A DNA stretch of 64,000 nucleotides. Origin: an uncultured Gammaproteobacteria bacterium (GTDB lineage: Bacteria > Pseudomonadota > Gammaproteobacteria > Eutrophobiales > Eutrophobiaceae). The stretch lies in the NCBI GenBank assembly GCA_938084745.1, contig CALKEZ010000005.1:124001-188000 (forward strand), read 5' to 3'. The notes beneath the pieces were generated by a model that made no database searches, was not told the origin of the DNA, and was given only the letters and a program-made list of their open reading frames with translations. Below, one piece after another: positions 19,720 to 29,020 of this stretch. Position 1 is the first letter of the stretch. Every line of letters begins with the position of its first letter. The translations under genes were made by a program, and so were the position numbers.

Positions 19720-19800
19720 GAGTTACTCGACTTTTCGTATTTGATAACTGAATACGGGCGTACCGTTTATTATGATACGCCCGTAAATCATTCAAAATAT

Positions 19801-19877
19801 TGGCGGAGTGGACGGGACTCGAACCCGCGACCCCCGGCGTGACAGGCCGGTATTCTAACCAACTGAACTACCACTCC
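19801..19877 (-). tRNA. tRNA-Asp (GTC)
   Basis: A 77-nt cloverleaf with CCA encoded. Acceptor arms GGAGTGG and CCACTCC pair perfectly, the anticodon loop reads CTGTCAC (anticodon GTC), and the T loop reads TTCGAGT. It lies between ppiD and tRNA-Val. Confidence 0.97.
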
Positions 19878-19891
19878 GGATGCAAATATAC

Positions 19892-19967
19892 TGGTGGGTG
19901 CTGAGGGGTTCGAACCCCCGACCTACGCCTTGTAAGGGCGTCGCTCTACCAACTGAGCTAAGCACCC
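19892..19967 (-). tRNA. tRNA-Val (TAC)
   Basis: A 76-nt cloverleaf with CCA encoded. Acceptor arms GGGTGCT and AGCACCC pair, the anticodon is TAC within CTTACAA, and the T loop is TTCGAAC. It sits 14 bases upstream of tRNA-Asp and just after hupB, so all may share a transcript. Confidence 0.97.
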
Positions 19968-19979
19968 CTAGGAGGCGCG

Positions 19980-20252
19980 CTAGTTTATGGCATCCTTGAG
20001 AGCTTTTCCAGCTTTAAAGCCAGGAACTTTTGATGCCTTGATTTTAATTGCTTCGCCCGTTCTTGGGTTACGACCAGTGCGTGCTGCGCGCTTACGAACT
20101 GAGAATGTTCCAAAACCGACTAAGGTTACAGTGTCTCCCTTTTTGAGAGCTTTGGTTACCGCTTCAATTGCGGAATCTAGTGCTCTACCGGCAGCAGCTT
20201 TTGATAAATCAGCAGAATCTGCAACAGCATCGATAAGTTCAGCTTTATTCAT
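19980..20252 (-). CDS. hupB: DNA-binding protein HU-beta
   Basis: A 90-residue nucleoid protein. It starts [19 protein letters not shown] and carries the HU/IHF signature [22 protein letters not shown], of which the beta-arm portion RTGRNPRTG binds the DNA minor groove. It bends and compacts DNA as a dimer. Length is exactly that of HU. It lies downstream of lon, as in enterobacteria and Pseudomonas. Confidence 0.96.
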   Translation of the reverse strand: MNKAELIDAVADSADLSKAAAGRALDSAIEAVTKALKKGDTVTLVGFGTFSVRKRAARTGRNPRTGEAIKIKASKVPGFKAGKALKDAIN

Positions 20253-20427
20253 AGTGATTATTCCCCTTCTATATTATTTGCCTCAACTGCTGTCATTATT
20301 AAAGACAGGTGAGGTTGATTTGGTTTGTTTGGCCTCGCAATTCTTAGCGCTGGATTTATACCAACTGCTGAAATACCCGTCAAGCAATGCTTTCGCAATA
20401 TTTATAAATAATTATGCCTATAGGTAT

Positions 20428-22836
20428 TTAATGCGGTCTGATTAGATCATTTTTATCCTTACTTCTGACTTCATCCTTTTTTACTATATCAGATTCTGCT
20501 CCCTTTTTTGCAAGTGGTTTTGGCACACGTTCCAAAGCAACCTCAAGCACTTCATCAATCCATCGAACCGGGCGAACATCAAGATTTTGTTGAATATTCT
20601 TCGGTATCTCTGATAATTCTCTGGCATTTTCGTACGGTATCAATACAGTCTCAATACCACCGCGCAAAGCGGCAAGTAATTTTTCCTTTAAACCACCGAT
20701 CGGTAAGACTTCTCCGCGCAGCGTAATTTCACCCGTCATGGCCACACTGGATTTTACCGGTATACCACATAACGCCGAGACCAGGGCGGTACACATGGCA
20801 ACACCTGCGCTAGGGCCATCCTTTGGTGTCGCGCCTTCCGGCACATGGATATGGAAATCATGTTCTTTATAGAACTCGTGTTCAATACCCAGGACTTCAC
20901 TTCGACTACGGACAACCGTCATGGCCGCTTCAATAGATTCCTGCATGACATCGCCCAGTTTACCCGTGCGCGTAATCTTGCCTTTACCATCGACGACAGC
21001 CGCTTCTATGGTCAATAATTCACCACCAACTTCAGTCCAGGCCAGACCGGTGACTTGACCAATGCGGTTTTCTTCTTCTGCTTTACCGTATCGGAAGCGT
21101 TTAACGCCCAATAAAGTTTCCAGCTTTTTAGGTGTAACAATAATGCATTTATGCGTAGGTTTGAGCAGAATCTGTTTAACTATTTTACGACAGATATTAG
21201 CTATTTCACGATCAAGACTACGTACGCCCGCTTCCCGAGTGTAATAACGAATAATGTCCCGTATCACACTTTCTCTAATTGATATTTCACCCTCTTTTAA
21301 ACCATTACGCTCAAGTTGCTTGGGAATAAGATAACGCTTGGCTATATTGATTTTTTCGTCTTCGGTATAACCCGATATGCGAATCACTTCCATTCGGTCT
21401 AGCAATGGTGCGGGAATATTCAGACTGTTTGCCGTTGTAACAAACATCACTTCTGATAAGTCATAATCCACTTCAAGATAGTGATCATTAAAGGTGTTGT
21501 TTTGTTCTGGATCCAAAACTTCCAATAATGCCGATGCCGGGTCACCACGAAAATCCATCGCCATCTTGTCTATTTCGTCCAATAAGAAAAGTGGATTCTT
21601 CTTACCAATTTTCGACATGCCCTGAACAATTTTTCCGGGCATAGATCCAATATAAGTTCTTCGATGGCCGCGTATTTCAGCCTCGTCACGTACCCCGCCA
21701 AGCGACATACGAACAAATTTGCGATTGGTTGCGCGTGCAATAGAACGACCTAATGAGGTTTTACCCACACCTGGCGGGCCAACCAGACATAGGATAGGGC
21801 CCTTCATTTTCTTAACACGGAGCTGTACAGCAAGATACTCAAGAATGCGTTCTTTTACTTTTTCCAAGCCATAATGATCTTCTTCGAGTATGGCTTCTGC
21901 TTTAACGATATCATCAGAGACCTTACTGCGTTTTTTCCAGGGTACGCCAACTAACCAATCTATATAATTGCGCACAACGGTTGCTTCGGCCGACATTGGC
22001 GACATCATTCTCAATTTATTTAATTCTGCTTCTGCCTTTTGCTTGGCGTCTTTGTGCATTCCGGCCTTTTCGATTTTATCTGCAAGCTCTTCAATTTCGT
22101 TGGGTACATCTTCCATCTCACCCAACTCTTTTTGTATCGCTTTCATCTGTTCATTCAGATAATACTCGCGTTGGCTTTTTTCCATTTGTGATTTAACACG
22201 ACCGCGAATTCGTTTTTCAACTTGCAGTAAATCTATTTCAGCATCTATTAAGTTGATAAGGTGTTCCAGACGCTCTTTGATATCGATGATTTCCAGCACC
22301 TGCTGTTTCTCTTCCAGCTTTATCGACATATGCGCTGCAATTGTGTCTGCCAGACGACTCGCATCATCAATACTGGCTAATGACGAGATTATTTCCGGTG
22401 GCACTTTTTTATTCAGTTTTACATACTGTTCAAATTGATTCATGGCTGAGCGAGCATGTACATCCATCTCTTGCTCATCAACCACCTTTGGCTCAAGCAA
22501 CTCGACATCAGCGACAAACATACCCTCGTTTTCTCTGTATTCTTTTATGCTTGCTCTGGCAGTACCCTCGACCAGCACTTTAATCGTACCGTCTGGTAAT
22601 TTAAGCAACTGGAGAATATTCGCCATTGTGCCAACATCGTAGGTTTCATCTCGGCCGGGATCATCTTCAGCCGCACTTTTCTGGGCAACAAGTATGATCT
22701 GTTTATTGCCTTCCATAGCCTTATCCAGAGCTTTTATGGATTTTTCGCGACCAACAAACAATGGGATAACCATGTGTGGATAGACCACGACGTCACGTAA
22801 TGGGAGTACCGGTAGTGATTCTGTTTCTTGTGTCAT
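20428..22836 (-). CDS. lon: ATP-dependent protease Lon
   Basis: 802 residues, normal for Lon. The N-terminal substrate-recognition domain starts [16 protein letters not shown]. The AAA+ module has Walker [10 protein letters not shown] near 353 and DEIDKM near 420. The C-terminal protease domain has the catalytic Ser in [11 protein letters not shown] (near 680) and Lys in [10 protein letters not shown] (near 722). It degrades misfolded and regulatory proteins in the cytosol. The 147-base gap upstream, after clpX, is AT-rich and contains a TATACT element that could be a -10 site. Confidence 0.97.
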   Translation of the reverse strand: MTQETESLPVLPLRDVVVYPHMVIPLFVGREKSIKALDKAMEGNKQIILVAQKSAAEDDPGRDETYDVGTMANILQLLKLPDGTIKVLVEGTARASIKEYRENEGMFVADVELLEPKVVDEQEMDVHARSAMNQFEQYVKLNKKVPPEIISSLASIDDASRLADTIAAHMSIKLEEKQQVLEIIDIKERLEHLINLIDAEIDLLQVEKRIRGRVKSQMEKSQREYYLNEQMKAIQKELGEMEDVPNEIEELADKIEKAGMHKDAKQKAEAELNKLRMMSPMSAEATVVRNYIDWLVGVPWKKRSKVSDDIVKAEAILEEDHYGLEKVKERILEYLAVQLRVKKMKGPILCLVGPPGVGKTSLGRSIARATNRKFVRMSLGGVRDEAEIRGHRRTYIGSMPGKIVQGMSKIGKKNPLFLLDEIDKMAMDFRGDPASALLEVLDPEQNNTFNDHYLEVDYDLSEVMFVTTANSLNIPAPLLDRMEVIRISGYTEDEKINIAKRYLIPKQLERNGLKEGEISIRESVIRDIIRYYTREAGVRSLDREIANICRKIVKQILLKPTHKCIIVTPKKLETLLGVKRFRYGKAEEENRIGQVTGLAWTEVGGELLTIEAAVVDGKGKITRTGKLGDVMQESIEAAMTVVRSRSEVLGIEHEFYKEHDFHIHVPEGATPKDGPSAGVAMCTALVSALCGIPVKSSVAMTGEITLRGEVLPIGGLKEKLLAALRGGIETVLIPYENARELSEIPKNIQQNLDVRPVRWIDEVLEVALERVPKPLAKKGAESDIVKKDEVRSKDKNDLIRPH

Positions 22837-22983
22837 TGGAGACCTTTATCGTTTAATTAATATTTAAGAGTTCAGTATAATTGTCTTCTTAATATTGTGA
22901 CTTAATAATCTTTTTTCAACAGGAACTGTTGTAATTTTAGAATATACAACGTGATAAGACAGGAAATACCTAATAAATACTCG

Positions 22984-24267
22984 CTATTGATCAGAGGCTA
23001 CTTTTGACATTTCAGATCCCTCATAGATCATTAACGGCTCAGATTCACCATTTATCACGCCTTCATCAATAACCACTTTTGTAACATTATCCATTGAGGG
23101 TAGATCATACATCGTATCCAGCAATACATTTTCCATAATTGAACGCAGTCCGCGTGCGCCTGTTTTACGTTCCATCGATTTTTTAGCTACAGCGCGCAGT
23201 GCATCTTCTCGAAACTCCAGTTCACAACCTTCCATTTCGAATAAACGAATGTATTGTTTGGTAATTGCATTTTTTGGTTCGAGCAAAATTTGCACTAGTT
23301 GTTCTTCATCAAGTTCACCCAGTGTCGCCGCTACCGGCAGTCGTCCAACAAACTCAGGAATCAAGCCGTACTTAATAAGATCCTCGGGCTCAACCGTTTG
23401 CAGAACTTCGCTAATGCTCTTTCTATCATCTTTGCTTTTCACTTCAGCAGAGAAACCAATTCCGCCTTTTTCGGATCGCTCGCGAATAATGCGATCCAGA
23501 CCTGCAAACGCACCACCACAGATAAACAATATATTGGCCGTGTTCACCTGCAAAAACTCTTGTTGTGGATGTTTACGTCCGCCTTGGGGAGGCACTGACG
23601 CAATGGTTCCTTCGATAAGTTTCAATAATGCCTGCTGTACGCCTTCACCGGACACATCCCGGGTAATAGAAGGGTTATCGGATTTACGTGAGATTTTGTC
23701 AATTTCATCGATATACACAATACCGGTCTGTGCCTTATCGACATCATAGTCACACTTTTGCAGTAACTTTTGAATGATGTTCTCAACATCCTCGCCCACA
23801 TAACCTGCTTCAGTCAATGTAGTCGCATCGGCAATGGTAAACGGCACATTCAATAATCGAGCCATGGTTTCAGCCAGTAATGTTTTGCCGCTACCGGTTG
23901 GACCGACCAAAAGCACATTGCTTTTTGATAATTCAATATCAGATTTTTTGATGCCTTGTTCCAGACGTTTATAATGGTTATAAACGGCTACAGAAAGAAT
24001 TTTCTTGGCATTTTCCTGGCCAATAACATATTCATCCAGAATTTTATTTATCTCATGCGGCGTAGGTAGCGCGGCACCGACACCGGCAACTGATTTTTCC
24101 TGGATTTCTTCCCGAATGATGTCATTACACAATTCGACACACTCATCACAGATGAAAACAGATGGACCTGCAATTAACTTCCGTACCTCGTGCTGACTTT
24201 TACCGCAAAAAGAACAATACAGTAATCGATCACCATCGCCGTTTTTACCCTGTTTTCTATCAGTCAT
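22984..24267 (-). CDS. clpX: ClpX, ATP-dependent unfoldase subunit of ClpXP
   Basis: 427 residues. The N-terminal zinc-binding domain has C18, C21, C40 and C43 (CSFC and CDEC). Walker A is GPTGSGKT near 121 and Walker B is IVYIDEIDK, and the GFSAEV segment carries the ClpP-docking IGF-type loop region (GGIGFSAEV). It recognises and unfolds tagged substrates and feeds them to ClpP. It follows clpP by 36 bases on the same strand. Confidence 0.97.
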   Translation of the reverse strand: MTDRKQGKNGDGDRLLYCSFCGKSQHEVRKLIAGPSVFICDECVELCNDIIREEIQEKSVAGVGAALPTPHEINKILDEYVIGQENAKKILSVAVYNHYKRLEQGIKKSDIELSKSNVLLVGPTGSGKTLLAETMARLLNVPFTIADATTLTEAGYVGEDVENIIQKLLQKCDYDVDKAQTGIVYIDEIDKISRKSDNPSITRDVSGEGVQQALLKLIEGTIASVPPQGGRKHPQQEFLQVNTANILFICGGAFAGLDRIIRERSEKGGIGFSAEVKSKDDRKSISEVLQTVEPEDLIKYGLIPEFVGRLPVAATLGELDEEQLVQILLEPKNAITKQYIRLFEMEGCELEFREDALRAVAKKSMERKTGARGLRSIMENVLLDTMYDLPSMDNVTKVVIDEGVINGESEPLMIYEGSEMSKVASDQ

Positions 24268-24303
24268 AGGTCATTACCCCAGGCTTTTTTACGAAAAAAC
24301 ATT

Positions 24304-24963
24304 CTATTCTGAATCTGGTCCAGTCTCTATTTTTAATTTTTCAGGCAGAGCGCCCCTGCTGTGCAGCACGTCATCAATCAAACCATACTCTTTTGCTGTT
24401 TCTGCGCTCATAAAATTATCTCGTTCAGTGTCTTTCTGGATGGTTTCGATAGATTGCCCGGTATGATTCGAGAGTATCGTATTTAGACGCTCACGAATAT
24501 ATAAGATTTCCCGAGCGTGAATATCAATATCACTCGCTTGCCCCTGAAAACCACCCAAAGGCTGGTGGATCATGACGCGCGAATGAGGCAAGCAATAGCG
24601 TTTGCCCTTTTCCCCACCGGTTAATAATAACGCTCCCATACTGGCAGCCTGACCAACACACATAGTACTTACACTGGGTTTGATAAATTGCATGGTATCG
24701 TAGATAGCCATACCTGCTGTTACAGAACCACCGGGAGAATTGATATAGAAATGAATATCCTTGTCCGGATTTTCAGATTCAAGATAGAGTAATTGGGCTA
24801 CTATCAAATTGGCAACATTATCTTCCACAGGCCCTACCAGGAAGATGACGCGTTCTTTTAAGAGCCGAGAATAGATATCATAGGCGCGCTCACCTCTTGA
24901 CGTCTGCTCAACCACCATTGGCACCAAATTTAGTGCCTTAATTTCATTATTATTCATAGTCAT
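24304..24963 (-). CDS. clpP: ClpP, proteolytic subunit
   Basis: A 219-residue serine peptidase that assembles into two stacked heptamers. The catalytic Ser is in [11 protein letters not shown] near 110, the His is in [11 protein letters not shown] near 135, and the Asp follows in [18 protein letters not shown]. The N-terminal extension with [10 protein letters not shown] includes the usual propeptide and docking region. It lies 28 bases after trigger factor on the same strand. Confidence 0.97.
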   Translation of the reverse strand: MTMNNNEIKALNLVPMVVEQTSRGERAYDIYSRLLKERVIFLVGPVEDNVANLIVAQLLYLESENPDKDIHFYINSPGGSVTAGMAIYDTMQFIKPSVSTMCVGQAASMGALLLTGGEKGKRYCLPHSRVMIHQPLGGFQGQASDIDIHAREILYIRERLNTILSNHTGQSIETIQKDTERDNFMSAETAKEYGLIDDVLHSRGALPEKLKIETGPDSE

Positions 24964-24991
24964 CCGTTATCGGACAATAACTGCTATTTCT

Positions 24992-26308
24992 TTAACCAGC
25001 AGTCTGCCCTTTATTCATAATTTCGTCAAACGTGCATGCTTTATCAGTAACATTTGCATGCTCCAAAACCCAATTGACCACACTGTCTTCTAACGACAAT
25101 GATTCAACTTCTGCCAGGTTCTTCTGATCCGAATAATACCAGTTGAGAACTGCTGCTGGGTCTTCATAGCCTGAGGCTACTTGTTCTATCATTTCTCGCA
25201 CTTTTTCAGGGTTTGCTTTTAATTCATTCTGCTTGATTATTTCTCCCAGAATCAATTGTAATGAAACACGTTTTTTTGCCTGTTCGTTAAAAACCGAGGC
25301 ATCCAAAGAACCAATGGCATCTGCGTTGTGCCCCTGACGTTTGAGATTATTCTCAAAATCATGTTTTGCACGGTGCGATTCATTAGCCACCAGAGCCTGT
25401 GGCAAGTCAATTTCATTAGCCTGAAACAGGGCATCAAGAACCGTATCCTTCATTTGACGACGTATCGTCAGTTCGACCTCTCGCTCCATATTTCGTTTGA
25501 TTTCACTGCGTAAAGTTTCTTCCTTGCCATCTTTTACGCCAAACTCCAGCATAAAAGTCTCATCAATCTCAGGTAAAACCGTCTCATTTACCAGGTTTAC
25601 ATTCACTTTGAATTCCGCGTCTTTACCTTTCAGGGCTTCAGAAGCGTACTCTTCCGGAAACTTCAACTTAAGCGTGACTTCATCGCCTTCAGAAGTTCCG
25701 ATGAGGCCGTCTTCAAATCCCTCAATAAACTTCTTGGCGCCTATTTCAAGCTCGTAATCTTCGGCTTTGCCACCTTCAAATGCTTCACCATCGATAAAAC
25801 CTTCAAAATTAATATTGAGGACATCACCCGTTTGTGCAGCTCTTTCTGTAATTTTTAGCTCGCGTCGTTGATTGCGAAGCATATCAATCATGCTCGTAAT
25901 GTCTTCATCGGAAACAGTGCAGGTTTGTTTTTCAAACGTCAGACTCTCGACAGGCTTAAGCACAACCTCAGGATATATCTCAAAGGTAGCGGTATAAGCC
26001 AGATCCTTACCCGACTCATCATCAAACTCCTCAATCTGCGGTGGCCCGGCTGGTTTCAAATTTTCCTGGCTGATTGCTTCATAAAGACTGGATTGAATTA
26101 GTTCACCGACAACTTCCTTGCGTACTTGTTCGCCATAACGTCCCTGCACGACCTTCAACGGGACTTTACCTGGACGAAAACCTTGTACTTTCGTTGTCTT
26201 GGTTAACTTTTGGAGACGGTCGCTCACGGCCGTACTGATACGCTCTGCAGGCACCTCAACGCGAACTTTTCGCTCAAGTGTGCCGGTGCTCTCAACTGAT
26301 ACTTGCAT
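24992..26308 (-). CDS. tig: Trigger factor
   Basis: 438 residues. The N-terminal ribosome-binding domain has the FRPGKVPLKVV signature near 45-55. The central FKBP-type domain (TGDVLNINFEGFIDGEAFEGG near 160-180) is followed by the helical C-terminal arms. It is the first chaperone met by nascent chains at the ribosome exit tunnel. It heads the tig-clpP-clpX-lon-hupB-ppiD series, the conserved gammaproteobacterial order. Confidence 0.97.
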   Translation of the reverse strand: MQVSVESTGTLERKVRVEVPAERISTAVSDRLQKLTKTTKVQGFRPGKVPLKVVQGRYGEQVRKEVVGELIQSSLYEAISQENLKPAGPPQIEEFDDESGKDLAYTATFEIYPEVVLKPVESLTFEKQTCTVSDEDITSMIDMLRNQRRELKITERAAQTGDVLNINFEGFIDGEAFEGGKAEDYELEIGAKKFIEGFEDGLIGTSEGDEVTLKLKFPEEYASEALKGKDAEFKVNVNLVNETVLPEIDETFMLEFGVKDGKEETLRSEIKRNMEREVELTIRRQMKDTVLDALFQANEIDLPQALVANESHRAKHDFENNLKRQGHNADAIGSLDASVFNEQAKKRVSLQLILGEIIKQNELKANPEKVREMIEQVASGYEDPAAVLNWYYSDQKNLAEVESLSLEDSVVNWVLEHANVTDKACTFDEIMNKGQTAG

Positions 26309-26407
26309 TCTTTTTGAACCTCAAAAATTAAAACTTAATCACTGCGTTAATGCTTCTGTTTTTAATGACTAAAAAGCCGAGTAACATTAACTACAACTAC
26401 TAAAATT

Positions 26408-26492
26408 TGGTGCGAAAGGAGAGACTCGAACTCTCACGCCTTACGGCACTGGTACCTAAAACCAGGGCGTCTACCAATTCCGCCACTTTCGC
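26408..26492 (-). tRNA. tRNA-Leu (TAG)
   Basis: An 85-nt class II tRNA with CCA encoded. Acceptor arms GCGAAAG and CTTTCGC pair, the anticodon loop contains TTTTAGG (anticodon TAG), and a long variable arm TGCCGTAAGGCG is present. It lies just upstream of tig on the same strand. Confidence 0.96.
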
Positions 26493-26553
26493 AAAATATA
26501 TAACCTTGAAACCTTACGTTTTCAGGTCGCTTAACTTAAACAATCAATAGTAT

Positions 26554-26572
26554 AAAATAGATAATCTATTTT
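26554..26572. repeat. AT-rich perfect palindrome upstream of tRNA-Leu
   Basis: AAAATAGAT, one base, then ATCTATTTT: a 19-base perfect palindrome. It overlaps a possible promoter read towards tRNA-Leu (TTATCA, 17 bases, TATACT). Two copies of AATCAATAG flank it on the plus strand. It may be an operator or simply AT-rich intergenic DNA. Confidence 0.4.
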
Positions 26573-26736
26573 GATAATCAATAGCTTATTTTCTGTATCA
26601 CAAACAGCTTCTCTAGCCTAAAACAGAGCACAAATCATGCCTGTAATACCGCTTAAAGTACCACAATTCAGGATTTTAACGACTATATTCTGAATAAATT
26701 TGAATATAACTGGTGGGTTATTTCATGACTGTTTGT

Positions 26737-26997
26737 TTAGAAACACTCTTCAGTAAATGATTTACACACACGCCGACATTTTCTACTACCCGTTTTAGGA
26801 TTGATTATACAGTCTTCACCCCATTGGTCACAGACAGTCATGCATTTTTTTTCTGTCGATTTATCGTAATCATCTGGCAGCAGCAATTCTCCATCGAGAG
26901 GTTTAGCGTTCATATCATCCGTTTTTTCTTCCGCATAAACAGGTGACATGACTGACAAAGCCAGCAGCGTCAAAGTTGCGACTAATAAACTTTTCAT
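26737..26997 (-). CDS. Small cysteine-rich secreted protein
   Basis: About 86 residues. A clear signal peptide (MKSLLVATLTLLALSVMSPVYA) is followed by an acidic linker and a compact C-terminal domain with six cysteines in the pattern C-x3-C, C, C-x3-C, C (CMTVC, DC, KC, RVC, EC). Three disulfides are likely. The start is placed at MKSLL, because the in-frame Met six codons earlier would put an acidic, non-signal-like stretch in front; neither has a strong ribosome site. I do not recognise the family. Confidence 0.6.
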   Translation of the reverse strand: MKSLLVATLTLLALSVMSPVYAEEKTDDMNAKPLDGELLLPDDYDKSTEKKCMTVCDQWGEDCIINPKTGSRKCRRVCKSFTEECF

Positions 26998-27095
26998 TGA
27001 TGCATGATATTCCATATTTTTTTAGACCACTATCAGAGCGTATGTTCCGTTTAAACTGCCTGATTTAAGATTATAAATTATTTAGACGCTGATAT

Positions 27096-28136
27096 TTAAC
27101 CATTCTTGCAGGTAACATTATCTGAATTAGTTGCTAAAGTATGCACCAATATTGGCTCGCTAAAGCCTCGAAACATCACTGGATCAACCTGACTAAAACT
27201 AAAATCAGATTTACTATTAAGTTTATCAACAACTTGCTGGCTCATATCCACATGCATTGATTGCGCATGCTCACAAATGCGTGACGCGAGATTCACTGTT
27301 TCACCAAGTGCGGAATAATCAAGATGCTCATCAGAACCAATATTACCGATTAAAACAGGTCCATAATGCAGTCCTACACCTATGGGTAATGGCTCATCAG
27401 ACTCATGTTGTTCGGCCTTAACGATACTTTGTGCGCATCTAACGGCATTAATGACCGCTTTTTCACCATCGAAAATGGCCATTAAACCATCCCCTCCAAA
27501 TTTATCAATATAACCATTATATTTATGGATCTGATCAACCTGGCGACCTAAAGCGCGACTGATGCGGGTAAATAGTACTTCAAGATCAATTGTCCTACTG
27601 AGTTTTGTCGAACCACGAATATCGGTAAACATGACGCAAACATGATGTAACTCAGGAGTTGGTAATAATCCGGTCAGTGCATACGCTTCGACCATCCGTT
27701 GCGTCCTTAGGGATATATAACGATTAAGGTAATGCCTGACACGCTCAAGCTCATCATAATACTGTTTCTTGTCCAGGTGATTTTTTAATCTGGCCGCCAA
27801 TACGACGGCATTGACCGGCTTACTGATAAAATCACTCGCACCAACAGAAAACGCCTCGGTCAAACTTGACTCTTCATCCATAGAAGTGATGAAAATGATA
27901 GGAACCATCTTGTAAGCAGGAAGTTCTCGAAGACGTTTGCATAAATCAATTCCGCCGATACCGGGCATATTGATATCGATTAATACAGCGTCATAGGTAT
28001 TTTCAAGAGCTAAAAACAGACACTTTTCACCTCGATCAGCAGTTTCGATATTGTAACCCTGACTTTCGAGGATAGCTGACAAAACCATCCGTGTAGTTTG
28101 ATCATCATCAGCAAGTAATATGGCGGGTCTGGACAT
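27096..28136 (-). CDS. Response regulator with class III adenylate/guanylate cyclase domain
   Basis: 346 residues. The receiver domain has the acidic pair in LADDDQ, the phospho-acceptor Asp54 in LIDINMPG and the conserved Lys in FISKPVN. A short helical linker leads to a class III cyclase domain from about 165: metal Asp residues in FTDIRGST and FGGDG, purine-contacting Lys in IDKFGGDG and Asp in DYSALGE, and the transition-state Asn/Arg in VNLASRI. All catalytic residues are present, and the Lys/Asp pair favours ATP, so it should make cAMP under phosphorylation control. No partner kinase lies nearby. Confidence 0.9.
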   Translation of the reverse strand: MSRPAILLADDDQTTRMVLSAILESQGYNIETADRGEKCLFLALENTYDAVLIDINMPGIGGIDLCKRLRELPAYKMVPIIFITSMDEESSLTEAFSVGASDFISKPVNAVVLAARLKNHLDKKQYYDELERVRHYLNRYISLRTQRMVEAYALTGLLPTPELHHVCVMFTDIRGSTKLSRTIDLEVLFTRISRALGRQVDQIHKYNGYIDKFGGDGLMAIFDGEKAVINAVRCAQSIVKAEQHESDEPLPIGVGLHYGPVLIGNIGSDEHLDYSALGETVNLASRICEHAQSMHVDMSQQVVDKLNSKSDFSFSQVDPVMFRGFSEPILVHTLATNSDNVTCKNG

Positions 28137-28399
28137 TGAATTTCTTAAATTACCTAATTTATTTTGCAGCCTCCATATGCATTTTTTTATTATCTGTTAG
28201 AAAAATCTAAACGGATAATCTCCAATAGAAACCTAATATTAGCAGCAAATAAGTAGGAAAGCCCTTAAAGTATTTTAGTTGAATGTCGTTATACTACCAC
28301 CGATATAAGGCATTGTCGGATCAGAGTTTTCTTATTTCAAGTCGGTAGCTTCAGAACTAAAAAGAGTTACGTTATGCCTGTTTATTCGGGTACAAAATA
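28137..28399. other. Intergenic DNA without a recognised gene
   Basis: AT-rich, stop-rich in all frames. It may hold the promoter of the cyclase gene, but I see no convincing element. It merges on the right with the EAL-domain relic. Confidence 0.4.
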
Positions 28400-28755
28400 A
28401 AGAATACATTAAGTAAACCAGGAAAATCTGGCGATTAGGTATTCGATACGGCACTAACCCAGCTTCAGAAGCTGATTCATGATTATGATCCGGATTTCCA
28501 AATGAGTAGTAATAAATCTCATTTTCAGATTTCATTCTCTAAGAGCACGCTTAACTTATGGACAAATATGCTCACCGAGAAAGGGCTTTCAGGTAAAATA
28601 TTATTGTCGAAATCACTGAAAACATGTTGATGAACCAAACAAATTTAACTTGCGAATAATTAGAGGGTTATCGTACATCAGGAATTGATATCGCGATCGA
28701 TGGCTTTGCTGCAGGTTATTCTTCACTGTCTTATTTAAACTGGTTCGATTAATTT
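28400..28755 (+). pseudogene. Decayed EAL-domain (c-di-GMP phosphodiesterase) gene fragment
   Basis: Translating the plus strand in two frames reproduces a run of EAL-domain motifs in the right order. From 28427: SGD, a stop at the usual Trp of GDWVF, then VFDTALTQLQKLIHDY, a degraded substrate-binding strand FQISFSKSTL, and NMLTEKGLSGK. After a shift near 28597, the frame from 28600 reads IIVEITENMLMN, an in-frame TAA, then TSGIDIAIDGFAAGYSSLSYL. The last matches the family motif IDDFGTGYSSLSYL with DD and T lost. A further stop follows WFD. No start and no active-site set survive, so this is a relic. Confidence 0.78.
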
Positions 28756-28785
28756 GTTGCGGACGTCAATCAGAAGATAAATAAA

Positions 28786-28861
28786 TGGTGGGCCGTGTAG
28801 GGGTCGAACCTACGACAAATGGATTAAGAGTCCACTGCTCTACCAACTGAGCTAACGGCCC
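28786..28861 (-). tRNA. tRNA-Lys (CTT)
   Basis: A 76-nt cloverleaf with CCA encoded. Acceptor arms GGGCCGT and ACGGCCC pair, and the anticodon loop CTCTTAA gives anticodon CTT. It is the last tRNA in the direction of transcription of the four-gene tRNA operon. Confidence 0.95.
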
Positions 28862-28881
28862 AAATATCAGAAGCGATTAAA

Positions 28882-28958
28882 TGGGGTGAACGATGGGACT
28901 CGAACCCACGACGACCGGAATCACAATCCGGGGCTCTACCAACTGAGCTACGCTCACC
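28882..28958 (-). tRNA. tRNA-His (GTG)
   Basis: A 77-nt cloverleaf including the encoded extra 5' G (position -1) opposite C73, the histidine identity mark. Acceptor stem GTGAGCG pairs with CGTTCAC through one G-U. The anticodon is GTG in TTGTGAT. CCA is encoded. Confidence 0.96.
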
Positions 28959-29020
28959 ATAACGAAACTATTATCTCTATAAAAAAGCAGACATCAAACA
29001 ATGATTTGGTTTTCATTGAG

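Noticed and set aside
28332-28535. Leftward 67-codon frame in the gap before the tRNA operon
   Set aside because: It runs antisense to the EAL relic, has no ribosome site and no family features.
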